From assembly GCF_003945595.2 (NCBI RefSeq), contig NW_024104620.1:4925033-4989032 (forward strand): DNA of 64,000 nucleotides, in the 5' to 3' direction. This document shows positions 24,757 through 36,545 of this stretch, piece after piece. The notes under the pieces were generated by a model. The model made no database searches. It had not been told where the DNA came from and saw only the letters and a list, made by a program, of their open reading frames with translations. A program made the position numbers and the translations under genes. Every line of letters starts with the position of its first letter. The first letter of the stretch is position 1. This stretch comes from Pipra filicauda (lineage: Eukaryota; Chordata; Aves; Passeriformes; Pipridae).

Positions 24757-25857
24757 TGGTGTGGTTGAAAATGGACCCACCCATCAGGGTGAGCCTCCAA
24801 CACCTTTTCTATTAGTGAGGAGGTGCATGAACACCCTGCATGTAGGGAATCCCCCCAGCCCCCCCCAGACCCTCACCAAGACATTGTAAGGCACAGACTT
24901 TATTTTATTGTTTTCAATAAAAGACAAACCCTCTCAGTAAGGAGGATTCTGCTCTTTCCCTCCTGAATTTTGGAGACATACCTGTGATTTGTTATGGCTC
25001 TTTTGTCTGGGAAGATTTGTTCCTCAACAAGCAGTTTCTGGCTAATCTTTACTACTTCAAATTTTGTTCTAAGATCTTCTTTAGACAGAACTAGGTCGAG
25101 TAGATTGCAATTGCCTTGTGTTCTTAAAATCACTTTGTCAGAGACTCCTAAATAACACATTGCCTTATTCATAAACAGCCTGAGCAAGCCAGGATTTGCA
25201 GGATGTTCAGTGTGTGACAGTGATGTGTTACTCTGAGCCACGAGATTATCAAAGGGTTCCACTGCCTGAGCCACCAGCAGAGAGAAAATATGATCAAGAA
25301 TTATTTGAGCCTCATTTATTTAATGATCCGACAGTAAAAATGAAACCTCCAAACTTGTGAGGGTTGAAAAGCAAATTGCAGGGAAGGTTTTTTTCAAATC
25401 TGTAGAAATCCAAAGCCCTTCACTGGGCAGAAATAAATTTGGCCATGGGTTCATATATAAATTGCAGCTTCATGAAGTGTATGATGTTGCAGGGGGATTT
25501 CTATGAGCCGTGGATGTGGTGATTTCTGATGTGCATGACTGGGAGCAGAATCTCACATATAGTACCTGGGGTTTGACCATATGAAGGGGAATTTAAAAGA
25601 TTAACAGTAATTCAAATACTGATAATCGTGAAGGAAGAAAATGAGCAATATTTTAGTTGTTGGTCTTGCTCACTCCTACCCTAGCTAATAAAAAGCCAAT
25701 TTTTCCAGCTTCTACCTTTCATGTAGTCTGAAGTTCTGGGTTCCTGCACATCAGAAGGAGCAGCTCTATGGGCTGAAAGTAGAGAGATTGACTCTTAAAA
25801 GTAATTTTCTTATTTTTACTCTAGCCATGACCTGTTACTTGAGCTTAGAAACATCAC

Positions 25858-25978
25858 CATAGAATCCTAGAATGGTTTGGGTTGGAAGGGACCTTAAAGA
25901 CCATCTCATTCCAACACCCCCCTGCCATGAGCAGGGACACTTCCCACTAGCCCAGGGTGCTCAGGGCCTCACCCACTG
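25858..25978 (-). mobile_element. CR1 3' end just upstream of the exon, antisense
   Basis: CATAGAATCCTAGAATGG followed by GGTTGGAAGGGACCTTAAAG and CCCACTAGCCCAGG is an antisense CR1 3' end of about 120 bases. Its right edge lies about 160 bases before the splice acceptor at 26138, closer to the exon than any other transposon in the window. Confidence 0.92.
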
Positions 25979-26107
25979 GTCTTTACGATGCCTTGGCTGG
26001 TCCTGTCAGGAGAGAGGCCAAGGGAGGCAATGGGGACCAAATTCCAGCTACACTTTCTCATCTCAAACTGAGAAAACTATGTCAGCTCCCTCCAGCATGG
26101 TTTCACT

Positions 26108-26138
26108 CCTGTTTTGCTCTCCCTCTCTGTCTCCACAG
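26108..26138 (+). promoter_or_regulatory. Splice acceptor and polypyrimidine tract of the exon
   Basis: About thirty bases, mostly C and T, lead without an internal AG into CCACAG and the exon. This is a strong U2-type 3' splice site and supports the chosen exon start at 26139. Confidence 0.7.
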
Positions 26139-26296
26139 CCGTTGAGTCACTGCATTCCTTGAACGACCAGATCTCCCATTTTATTGTCAACAAGTCAAAA
26201 ACGCTGGATGAGGAGGAAGAAGCCTTTTTGCCCAGCGAGAAGGAATCTCTGAAAAGTGCCATGATGCTGATGAGGCACCTCCTGATGGATGCACAG
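26139..26296 (+). CDS. KAZN: Internal coding exon, probably kazrin N-terminal coiled-coil region
   Basis: Seen: a pyrimidine-rich tract from about 26108 ends in CCACAG at 26133-26138. The exon then runs 158 bases to CAG at 26294-26296, followed by GTAAGG, a near-perfect donor. The open frame enters with two bases of a split codon (phase 1) and leaves in phase 0, giving 52 full codons. The peptide begins VESLHSLNDQISHF, has an acidic run (DEEEEA) near residues 23-28, and ends in a hydrophobic, helix-prone stretch (SAMMLMRHLLMDAQ) suited to a coiled coil. No initiator codon is needed, and the frame meets a stop about 12 bases past the donor, as expected for an internal exon. Known: kazrin is a periplakin-binding, junction-associated and endosome-associated protein with an N-terminal coiled coil and C-terminal SAM domains, made from a very large gene. 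Inferred: the name rests on remembered similarity and the coiled-coil character. The exon call is strong; the gene name is about an even bet. Neighbouring exons are not in the window. Confidence 0.68.
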
Positions 26297-26302
26297 GTAA
26301 GG
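26294..26302 (+). promoter_or_regulatory. Splice donor of the exon
   Basis: CAG|GTAAGG matches the vertebrate 5' splice consensus at nearly every position. The coding frame is in phase 0 here. Confidence 0.72.
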
Positions 26303-27407
26303 AATCAGTGAGCTCCCATCTGCTAGGATACGAGGAGGGCACATTGCAGGGCTGCAGGGGAACACGTCACCTTTATGTGTGGTTTCAGCAGTGGAGAACA
26401 TTAGTCCCTGACGCTTCTTTAGAACTGATTTTGGCTTCTGAAATCTGCAGCTGTGGGAAGGACATCTCATTGCACGGAGTGTGCAGCTTGTGCTGGGGCT
26501 GAGTCTCAGATTTAGGGCTGAAAATCGCTCTTAATTTCAGGAGAAGATACAGCAATGTGCCCATTGATGGGAATACAGCAATAACCCCATTGAGAGAATC
26601 CAGCATCAGCACTAGCTGACTGGAAAATCATTTTTCCACTAAGCATCTGTGCTGAATGCCAGTTTTAGAAGTGCCAGACTCATAACTGAGCTGTTGGTTT
26701 AGCCAAGCTCTAAAGTGCCAGTTAGAAGTCATGAAATGATGTGCAGATGTTTCTTTGTGCCTTTGCTGCTTCGACATAAAAATCTCTCTCGCTGCAGCTT
26801 TGCTGCGTTGCAGTGTTTCCTTCAGCCTGCAAAACACACCCTTTGAAACATTCATTATATTTGTCTTTTTATATTCTCTTTTGGTCTTTATTTGCAAAGC
26901 CTGGATGGAAAATGGCAGCTTGTATGAGAGGGTTGTTTTAGAAACGGGGTGATCTCCTCTCCCTTCTCTGGCAAGGCCTAAAATCAGGCAAAGGAGGCCT
27001 GAGATTGTCCTGAGCTCTCCAGGACTGGGGATTGCCTGTTTTATTCCCATATTCTCCCACTGGAGCCTGGTGGTTATCTTCTCTCAAAACCTTTGGTCCT
27101 AATTTCTTTGGCTAACAGGGATTGTGGTGCATGTGGGAAGTGCCTGGGAATCCCTGCTGTTAGTGAGACGTGGTTTTATGTTCTCATTTTTGGACAGGGA
27201 GTCAATCCAGGCTTTGGGGTCTGTGGGATTGCACAGGGAGCAAAGCATGACAGCTGTGCTCAGGATTTCATGTCTGTGATGGTGGTGCTGGTCTCATTTT
27301 GGTGCATCTTTAGCCAATTATGCTCCATTTACCCCAAACTAATGGAGAACACGAAGGGTTGGGTTGTGCATTTGGGTTTGCTCCCACAGTCAGTGCTGCA
27401 GGTGGGA
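26303..27407. other. Intron downstream of the exon, no further exon seen
   Basis: Unique sequence with ordinary base composition. The exon's frame closes at about 26309 and no second acceptor with a good downstream frame was recognised. Confidence 0.4.
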
Positions 27408-27546
27408 ATAGAATCATATAATCATGGAATGGAAGGAACCTTAAAGCTCATCTCCTTCCACCCCCTGCCATGGGCAGGGCCACCTTCCACTAGCCCAGGT
27501 TGTTCCAATTCTCCTCCAACCTGGCCTTGAACACCCCCAGGGATTT
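27408..27546 (-). mobile_element. CR1 3' fragment, antisense
   Basis: ATAGAATCATATAATCATGG, then GGAACCTTAAAGCTCATC, then CCCCTGCCATGGGCAGGGCC and CACTAGCCCAGGTTG: the antisense 3' terminus of a CR1, about 140 bases. Confidence 0.92.
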
Positions 27547-30500
27547 GGAATAGCCAGGCATGAGAGAAGGCAGATGCTTACAGGCATCTGCATGTGGCAG
27601 ATTAAAATAAATATGGGGCAAAAAGGTACCTGTTGATAATCCCCTCGTGCAGGAGTTCTTTTTTTAGCACCTGAGAATTGCTTTCCTACTTATCAGCTGT
27701 CCTGAATGCATATTAATAGGTGCCTGTGATAGCATCTCCTAATCAGTCTCTCTAATAACAATGGGGAAATGTCAAGTGCTCCTGCATCCTCGTGATGCTC
27801 CTGGAACCCTTCCCAGAAAGGACAGGATGTTTTTTGTTGCCTGGGATTTTCAGGTTGAAAGAATGACAAGGTGGGAAGTGGTAGTGGTGAGTAAAAGGAT
27901 GGAACTAAACATGTGATAACATCCAGTAAAAAAAAACCAAAACAAAACCCAATAAAATAAATCCTCTGAGGAATGAAAGAAACATGAGTCTGGCAGGAAT
28001 ATCAACAGGAATATCCCCTGCAATGTGTGCATATAAATCCTTGCTAACCCTGACTGCAGAGTGCCCTATGGCTGTAATCACACAGGAGGAAAAAATATCA
28101 CCAATGCAATTATTTCCCTTCCCTTCCCTGCTCTCTTTGCTTCCCAGCTAGTGGTTTTATGGGAAGATGGAGCCCTGCAGCTCTGAATGGTATTGATTGT
28201 GTGAGGCTCTGTACAAAGATAAGCTGAAATCCAGCGTGGCCCTTTCACTCCCCTCTCTTGACATGGACCTGATTTTAACTGGTAGATAATTTGAGGGAAA
28301 GAACATCCAACGTGAAACTTGGATGCTAACCCAGTTGGACTGCTAACCCAGCAGGAGTGACTGGTCAGAGGGGACAGTTAATGGGCATTTCTCACTTCCC
28401 TGCCATTATTAATCCACTTTGCAGAGGCAGGGGTGGTGTGGGGATGATGCCTCGTGCCTGCTGCCCTTCTGGCGTGGAGAGAAATAGGAGACATTTTTAG
28501 AACTCTGCCTGGACACACACCAGGAGATGTGGCTGAAGCAAAGGAGCAAAGGATCCTCCACGGATCTAACTTTGATCTTGAGTCATTTCTTTGGCTTAAG
28601 ATGAATCACGAAACCAATCAACACAGTTTTCCACTTTGGAAAATGCTCTGTGAGGGTTTTCAGCGGAGGCATCGCTGGGACCATGAGCGTGTGCCTGTGA
28701 AAGGGCAGGGCCCTGAACTCAGCAAGGTGTCACTGGGAAGACAAAATGACAAGGATGCTCACCAGCTTGGAGAAGGGAAACCACAGCACAGAGGCACTGG
28801 GGAGCTGGTCTGGGATTTCAGAGCTGTATTTTTGGATAGCCAGAATGTGAACTCTGCGCTCCTGAACATCAGCCCAGTCCATTAATTAGACTGTATTTAT
28901 TTCTCCCTTGGCTTCTTGGAGGAACCTCTTTTCCCCATCTGTTTTGTCAATTTACTCTACTTCTCACTGATTTTCATGCCCTAGTTTTGTGGTAGTGATG
29001 TACAGGCAACTGTGGCAGCAGTGACTGTGGCTTTATAGGGGAAATTCGCTGTGCTGGAGGTCACTGGTTGGTAAACACAGTGTAGAGAAACAGCTGTGGA
29101 ATGGGGGGGGAAATCATCTCATCTCCCATATACCATTGTTTGCTATGGAGAATGGGGCATTTCCTTGTGTATTTTACACTCCTCCTGCCCCGAGAGATGT
29201 CCTGGATGGCAGATGAGGTGGGGGAATGGTGCTGGGAGCCGTGGTGTGGGCTGGCCGAGAGGCTGCTGACCTGTCAGCCCCGTCAGCGGTGTTGAAGGGC
29301 ACGCAGGGAGAGGTAATAAGCTGTGTGGAGCCCCTCAGCAATAGGCTGTCGGCTCAAATTCTGCCCAGGGAAGACAGTGATTTAATGAAAGTCATTGCAA
29401 CCTGCAGGATCTCTTGACCCCAGTGGTTTCCATCCGTTCCACACCCTGGATAGGATCTCCTCACCACGAAAACGCCCGAGCAAAGGGATTGCTGTGGCTG
29501 CTGGGCTGGCAGAGCTCTGGAAAAGGAGCATTGCCCTCCCTCCGGGTGAGGGCTGGGGCTTTGCATCCAGATTGCTCATTTCTGGTGTTTGCTTGAGGTT
29601 TGCAGCAGGTTCCTGACGTCAGGCACCAGCTTCCCCTGAGCAGCACTAAGTGAGTCCTCATCTCCACAGCCCACCCCAAGGGGGGAGGGATCCGAGGGGA
29701 GCGGGAATGGTGTCCCGTGAACTGAGAAGTGTGCTGAGACAATGCAGGTGCAGGAAGGCAGGTGGAAAGAAAAGGTGCATTTATCCACCCTGACGTTTTC
29801 CATCCTCCACATGGCGCAGGAGAGAATAAACAATTGCCCTCCTGCCAGACACAGCGGCCTGTGATACACTGTCACTGCTGTCAGTCATTCCTGACAGGCC
29901 TATTATGCTCGGGAAGGATGTTTGCTCTGTGCCTGTTGTTTTATAATCCTCAGAGGTGGAATTTTATAGCCTGGCAGTGGTGGTTTTTTTCCCTCAGACA
30001 TTTCCCTAAGCAGGATTTATTGCTTCCAAGGCGCACGTGATGTGAATCCATCACACCTTCAAACTTTAAATGGGCCCCCCCCAGCTTTACCTAAATTACT
30101 TTTTGGTTTGTTTTGCTCGACTTTCTGTTCCTAATTGCTGCAGTGAGAGACTGGACTGGCGTGGAGCAGAAGATACAAGGGCTGAGTCATGTGCATCAGC
30201 TCTAATCCAGCTGTTTGCCCAAGGAATTTGTCTAATGAATAGAAAAGGTGCATCCAGGCACCAGTACCAGCCTTAGACAGAGAATATTCTCTATCATATG
30301 AAGGAACACATGTCATTTGGCTGGATGCTTGCCCTGAAAAGCCAAGCTTTCAGGAAGTTTAGTCCATTTAGTTCCTTCCATTAAGGGTTTAATTGACTTC
30401 AAGTGGATTTGAAGTTCTTTGGGAGAAATCCCATCTCCTCAGTTCCTCCCCCAGCAGTGCTGTGATTAATCACCAGGTGTTACAGGGGGAATGAAGAGAC

Positions 30501-31672
30501 ATCGAGACCCTCTTTAGGTTTGGATTGGACTTTTTGAATGCAATCATATCACAAATGATGACTTAAGAACAAGATCAGGTTTTGGGGGCACCTGGCTTAA
30601 ATTTATTTGGATTTCATTTGCTGTCTAAGCATGAGAGCGTGAGGGCATAGAGAAATTCAGTTGTTTCTCTGCCGAGGGGTTCATTTCTTCCATAGGTAAA
30701 GACAGAAGATCAACCTGCTGGTACTTCTAACCTAAACTGTCAACAAAACAGATGGTCATTGCCCAAAAATCATAGGGGAAAGAACCCTTTCATTAACATT
30801 TAGAGGTATTTTTTCTTTAAATTCTGGTGTTTCAGCTTTTTTGTGTGTGTTCTTGGGTTTTTTTTTTTACTTTACTCTGAACCAAATGGCTCCAGCACTC
30901 ATTGACTAGTGGGACAGACTTTTAGCAGGTGCCTACTAAGACAGGTCTGTAGATGTTGCTGGAAGTTGCTACCAGTTTGGGTAGAGGATTTTGTCCTGGT
31001 TTACTTAGGAAAATATTTTGAGTATTTGTGCTGTCACCACCATCCTGTAAATAAATCATTTAAGCTGAGAATCTTTCAATTTTTGGAAATAAGGAAAACC
31101 TACGTGGCATGGCTTACATTTAGCCATTCAACATCCCATTTGATTTTTTTATATTAACCTCCATTTTCTAACCAGAAAAAAAAACATTTCCTTAAACCCT
31201 TTTACATTAGAATCTTTTCTGCAGTATTCCCTGTTGTCTTTCTGGGCAGGTTGTTGCTGAGGTGGCCGTGCTAATCACTGCAGAACCAGTAGCAGGGCAG
31301 TGCTATTTCCCCAGCTGACCTTTAAAAATAGTTCCTAATCTCTGCAGAGGTCTGTTGTATAAAACCAACCATGTTGCTGCAATACTTTGTTTGCTACTTA
31401 AACACTTCCCACCATCTGTTCCTCAGACTTTTAGCAGACAGCTTCAGGAGCAAAGCCCCACAACCTTTATTTTCACACGAGTGGGTCATATTAATATCAA
31501 CAGGAAGAGCAGGGAAGGGAAGCTTTGCTCTGTGTTTCAATAAACCGAAATTATTTGAGTACTGAAGGCATCCTGGCCACACTGATGTGTTTCAGGGGAC
31601 GCAGAAGTGGATGTGGTGTGAATTTTCTGTTATGGAATGTTATCAAAATGCAGCTGTAAACTGGTGCTCAAG

Positions 31673-31733
31673 TATCTCAGTGTTCATTTATCTCAGTGTT
31701 CATTTATCTCAGTGTTCATTTATCTCAGTGTTC
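31673..31733. repeat. Tandem repeat, 16-base unit, nearly four copies
   Basis: TATCTCAGTGTTCATT is repeated almost perfectly head to tail. The period is not a multiple of three, so the repeated peptides read here in two frames are artefacts. The near identity of the copies suggests a recent expansion. Confidence 0.9.
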
Positions 31734-32334
31734 ACATTCCATAAGCTGGTTTGGCTTGGAAAGCAGTTGCAGTTCAAATCAGGATGTGTTTAGAGGAAAG
31801 CCCCAAAACCAAACTTGCTGCTCTGCATGTTGTGGGTTCTCACCTCAGTCTTGCCATCTCATTTCCATGAGAAGGAACCTTCTTATCTGCTTCCAAGCCA
31901 GCAGCACATCCTCTAAGGATCCCTCTAGGTCTAGTCTGACAGCACAGGAGACTCTGGCCTGTGTTGAAGGGGGAGAAGACAACAGGCAGAACCTCTCAGG
32001 CTTTGTCAAGGACCATTTTATCTAATGGCTCATTAGCACGTGTTAGAGGATCCTGTCCCTAAACAAACCTGACAAACCACTGCCACTCCTCATGGTCTGG
32101 GAGAAGAGGAAAAACTGATTTGTGGGCTGCCTCTATTAGTTCAATTTATTTGGAGAGTGATTTATTTGGAGAGTAATGAGGGGAGATCAGAGGCACCCCT
32201 AAGATAGGTGAGCTGGAATGTGCAGGCTTTACCAGCCCAGCTCTGTGCACCATCAGTCACCCACAAATGGTGGGGTTTGGTAGGAGCTGTGACCCTCCTG
32301 GATGGGATAACTTGGGCTATTTATCACCTGTTGG

Positions 32335-32418
32335 CTAAATATGTTGGAGGGAGGTTGGGACTAGGTGATTTGTAAAGTCCTTTCCAAAGCCAACCCTTCC
32401 ATGAGTCTGTGATTGATT
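32335..32418 (+). mobile_element. Probable degraded CR1 3' tail
   Basis: GGTTGGGACTAGGTGATTTG, then TCCTTTCCAAAGCCAACCC, then GTCTGTGATTGATTC follow the order of a CR1 3' end with many changes. Nothing further upstream is recognisable. Confidence 0.55.
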
Positions 32419-35400
32419 CAGACAAGGAGGGTTTCAGCTGGTTTTGTCCTTCATTTTTAGTGTTAAGGGAGAGACTCTCTGAAACCTGTGATGTCACTTA
32501 GCGAGTATTGAGTTCAGTGACAGAGAAAATTTCCTTACTCTGTACAAATGGAGGGAAAAAAAGGGTCTGTGCAACTTCTGATGCATGAGCAAAGATGCCA
32601 AAATCCCTGTATAGTTCAAAGCAATCTGTCTTGAGTGTCTGCTGCCAGTGAAGGAAAAGCTAATACAGATTTGAAGGTAATTTTCCCCCTGAGCGTTTGA
32701 ATTTAATTTATTGCCAGATCTTCAAAACTGCAAAATTTGCCTTGCAACAAACCTGTGCTGCCTGAACATTTTAGGCCAGGTGACCATGGCTGATCCAGGG
32801 GGTGCTTTAGCCTGTCATTGAAACTCCAACCCTCGAGCCCTCCATCCTCCACCCCACGTCCCACACTGCACCAACGGGGCTCCTGCCATCCAGCTGCCTG
32901 ATTCAAAACCTGTGAATTATCTGAGCCAGGACTCCAAAATAAGGAAGTTTGCAAAACGATTGTAAAAATGGGAGTTTCAGCCTAGGAGAATTATCAGCTC
33001 TTTTTTTCCCCTATAGCAATGCAGGATGAATTTAAGAAGCTTTTGTCCCAGAAGAAATCTGTGCTTTTCCCACCCCTCAGGGGGACAAACCTGAGCTGGA
33101 ACTGTGCAAAGAACGGACTCTGCTTCCCCCCAGCACTGCAAAAAATAGTTATATGGCTAAATAATGGTCCTGAAAACCAAAATTACATTTGCTGTAAGAC
33201 TGTCACTGATGGTCATTCATTGGGTACAAGGTGGTTCAGCACAGTGACATTGGGTCAGTTCTGAGCTCATTCTCCCTGTTTCTTATTTTACTCTCCTTTT
33301 GGAACTGGAAAAAGCTCCAGTTATTTTGAGTTAGGTGATATTGTTGTTGAAAGCTGAGGAATGCTTTCAATATTTGCCACCCTGCAAGAGTAGAAAACAA
33401 AAAAAAAAATAAATAAAAAACAAATCACTTGTACAAGGAGAAGGGCATAACCTCATGTTTAAAGGGTGCAGGAGCAAGGTTCCCAACAGGTTTGCTGTTT
33501 GTTTAATTGCTTATAAATTAGTATTGACTTTTATGTTTTCGTTGTGGTGCAGAGAGGAGAGAGGATGGCCAGCGGAGAGGTCAAGTTGGGGGTTGTAAGG
33601 CAGCAACTCAGAGAGAAATATGTATGTGTGTGTATACAAAAGGGACAAAACCTGATAGACACCTCTCTTTAAGTCAGAGGGGAACCAAGGCTGATTAAAA
33701 GAGAAAATTCACAAAGAAACCACGATCTCTGCAGACGGGATCCCTGCAGATAGTGGATATTGCAAATTGAGCTCATACCCAGGTCACTCCAAAATTCCAG
33801 TTTCTCTGATTCCTTCACGAAAAGCCCTCACTCTTCTGAGCAGGTGGCCCAGGACAGAACGTTTCATTTGCAGAGGCCTGTTGAACACCAAAAAAAAAAG
33901 ATGACAATTTTGTCTCACTTAAAACACGATGTATATTCATGAGTGGGGTGTGTGTGTGTGTAAGAGCACTGCAAGCTTTAATTAGAGTTCAAGAGAGAAA
34001 AACAATAAGTATCTTCATAAATGTAGAAGAAGCAATTAGGGGAGACCAGAGTGTATCTGCTACCGCAGCAGTTCATCAGCAATGCAGATTTTTCAGTTAA
34101 TAAGAGAAGAAAACCCCAATTGTGCAGCCAACAAATGAGACAGAAAATCCCAGTCAGCCTCACTCGGGAGGCACGAGATGTGAAGACTCAGGAAAAACGT
34201 GTTTTATTCCCTCAGTGTGTTTTCTGCTGCCTGGAGAGTCTCCTGCTCCATTTCCAGTTAACAAACAAGCTCCAACACCCCAGTGGGCCCCGAAGGGACC
34301 TGCTGCTGCACCGAGCCACTGCGAAGCCCAAGAGCTCCATCACAAAGCCAACCCTTCTCCTCAGTGAGCTGCAAACTTTCCCTCCAACCTGTGAGCTCAG
34401 GGGTCACCAAAACAGAGCCCAGCAGGAGGTGGGAGCCAGCCAAGCTTTACATTTGTATTTTTGTCTCGGAAAGGCCAATAAATATTTAATGGCTCCGCGA
34501 GACAGAGCGAGGGTTTGCGTTCTTTCCCTGGATATCAACAGTTGCTTTAAGCACTTGCTTGATAAAAATTAAGCTGTTTCTCTGGATTTCTGCCTCGGAT
34601 GCTGGGCAGGGAGCTAATTTTGTAAGCAAAAGCCGCCGTTGTTTAGGAAAGCAAATTCAAATGGAAGAGCTGGTTTCTGAAAGAGAATGCTGGGCTGCTG
34701 TTCCTGCAGAAATATCCCAAACAGCCACGTGAGTTAACCCTGGCAACACATCTTGTCCAGATGTGGTAATCCTTTATGCTTTAACTCCTTCCAGGCCGTG
34801 AGCTAAGACCCTTCCTAGGAAAACACCCGTGTTAAACACATTCCATTCGATTCCATTGGCACAGAGCTTTGGCAAACTGTAGATTTTCTCTGGACTCAAG
34901 TTTTTCCCAGCAGGGTGATGGAGTCACTGGTTGCAAGGCCCCGTCACCACTTCAGATCTGCTCTTCCTGGTGGGAAAAAGTGTCTTTAAGCTGTTGTGTA
35001 AATTTGAGGGTGTAATTGAATTCCCATCCTCCCCGTTTATCTGTGAGCTGGGAATAATATTTGCCTCCTTCACAGTGATCGTGTGAGGCTCTCCATTCAT
35101 TAATGTGTAAAAGCTTTGAGATCCTTAGGATGAAAATTGCTTTAAAAGATGCTGTTAATAATAAATATCAAGTAATGCACCTTGGTACCTCTTAGCAATA
35201 ATTGGTGCTATCATTCCTGCCCAACTCTTCCATGAATTAAAAGGCTTTGAGTGGGACTGGAACCACAAATGGGATTGGGACCAATTAACACGTAATCATA
35301 TGTCAGTTTTTATATCCTTAGCATTCCTGTCATGGGACTCCCGGGAAAATCTCCATGGATTTTAATGGTGCAGTGTCAGAATTCAGCCCCAGACGTGTTT

Positions 35401-36109
35401 GTGTGATAATTGCTGGATAACCTGCGTTCTTCTGGTAACTTGGTTGCTTAGTGATTAAACTAAAAGCAAAAGTATGCTGGTCTAATATTAACATAAATGG
35501 AATTAGCCACTCTTTCTGGGAGTTAAATGTTACAGGAAAATTCTCATTATAAGAAAACTACGATTTTTTTCCTCTTGATATATGAATTTAATTAACTATT
35601 TTGTTGAAATGCTGATAGTTTTTGACCTGCTCTTTGTACTTAACCTCCACTCCAGCATGTGGAGCCTGGCTTTTATGGAAAATCCAGTAATTTGCTGCTC
35701 GGTCACCCAACTCAGATTTCAAGAACACAGCACTCACAGTCCTAAATGTGGAGGCTCTGAATGTGTATCCTAAGTAAATAAAGAGCTCACATGAAGAAAT
35801 TACTTGCTCTTTCAAAGACATCAACTTTATTTCTATGGAAGAGGAAAGCACCAAACCTTGGAATGACGCGTGGGATGAAGCCAGGAGAAAGGACCATGGG
35901 AATCAAAACCATGACAAAGTTGGTGCCCAGCAAAGTGTGAATTCACAGCAAAGTGTTCCCCACTTTTGAGCAACCCTGGCAGCCTCTTCCTCAGCGCCGG
36001 GACCGAGCCGTGTGCTGTGAACATTCTCGGTGCCACAGGGGGGAGATGTTGAAGAAGAGCTGGATTGCTCCACTCCGGCTCAACGACTTCCAGGGAAGAG
36101 CAGCCCGAG

Positions 36110-36453
36110 GGGTTTAGGACCCTAATTCCTTTCAGTTATCCCCCTCTCCATATCAAAAAAAAAATTTAAATATCCCCCATTAAAGGGGATATTTAAACCA
36201 TCTGGACAATGATCCCTCTTGGCTTGAGGTCACATCCAACATCTTCCAGTTGTCAAAAGGTGCTTTTACAAGCAAAACCAAAGGGTTTAGGAGCCTAATT
36301 CCTTTCAGCTTTCCCCACCTCCCATATAATAAGCATTTAAATATCCCATACAAACGGAATCTGTGCAAACCATCCGAAAAATGATCCCTCTTGTCTTGAG
36401 GACACATCCAACATCTTCCAGTTGTCTAAAGGTGCTTTTATAAGCAAGACCAT
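36110..36453. repeat. 173-base tandem duplication, two copies
   Basis: Copy one (36110-36282) begins GGGTTTAGGACCCTAATTCC. Copy two (36283 to about 36453) begins GGGTTTAGGAGCCTAATTCC. Both continue through TTTAAATATCCC, AATGATCCCTCTTG, ACATCCAACATCTTCCAG and GGTGCTTTTA in the same order. Over an 85-base aligned part near the end of each copy I count about eight differences. The middle differs more: copy one has a perfect inverted repeat that copy two lacks. No transposon family is recognised. Confidence 0.88.
36165..36197. repeat. Perfect 13-base inverted repeat, 7-base loop
   Basis: TTTAAATATCCCC at 36165-36177 pairs exactly with GGGGATATTTAAA at 36185-36197 around the loop CATTAAA. It lies inside copy one of the tandem duplication. 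Confidence 0.9.
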
Positions 36454-36490
36454 GAAGCCATCAAGGGAGATAAAATAAGAAGTATTGTAT

Positions 36491-36545
36491 GTCACAGAAT
36501 ATTCTGAGTTGGAAGGGCCCCACGAGGATGATGTAGTGTGAGAGC
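36491..36545 (-). mobile_element. Probable CR1 3' end remnant, antisense
   Basis: TCACAGAATATTCTGAGTTG followed by GGAAGGGCCCCACGAGGATG looks like a short antisense 3' terminus of a CR1-type LINE. It starts about 40 bases past the tandem duplication. The subfamily is not certain. Confidence 0.6.

Larger units (their letters stand above)
27547..36109. other. Non-coding DNA, no gene seen
   Basis: About 8.5 kb with a probable degraded CR1 tail near 32335-32418, a 16-base tandem repeat at 31673-31733, an A-rich run near 33398-33421 and a short (GT)n near 33947-33962. The open frame at 34051-34572 (+) is 173 codons long, but it overlaps several others, has no recognisable domain and is not flanked by clear splice sites. 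Confidence 0.45.

Noticed and set aside
34051..34572. 173-codon + strand frame
   Set aside because: Overlapped by other frames on both strands, no family resemblance, no convincing acceptor or donor.
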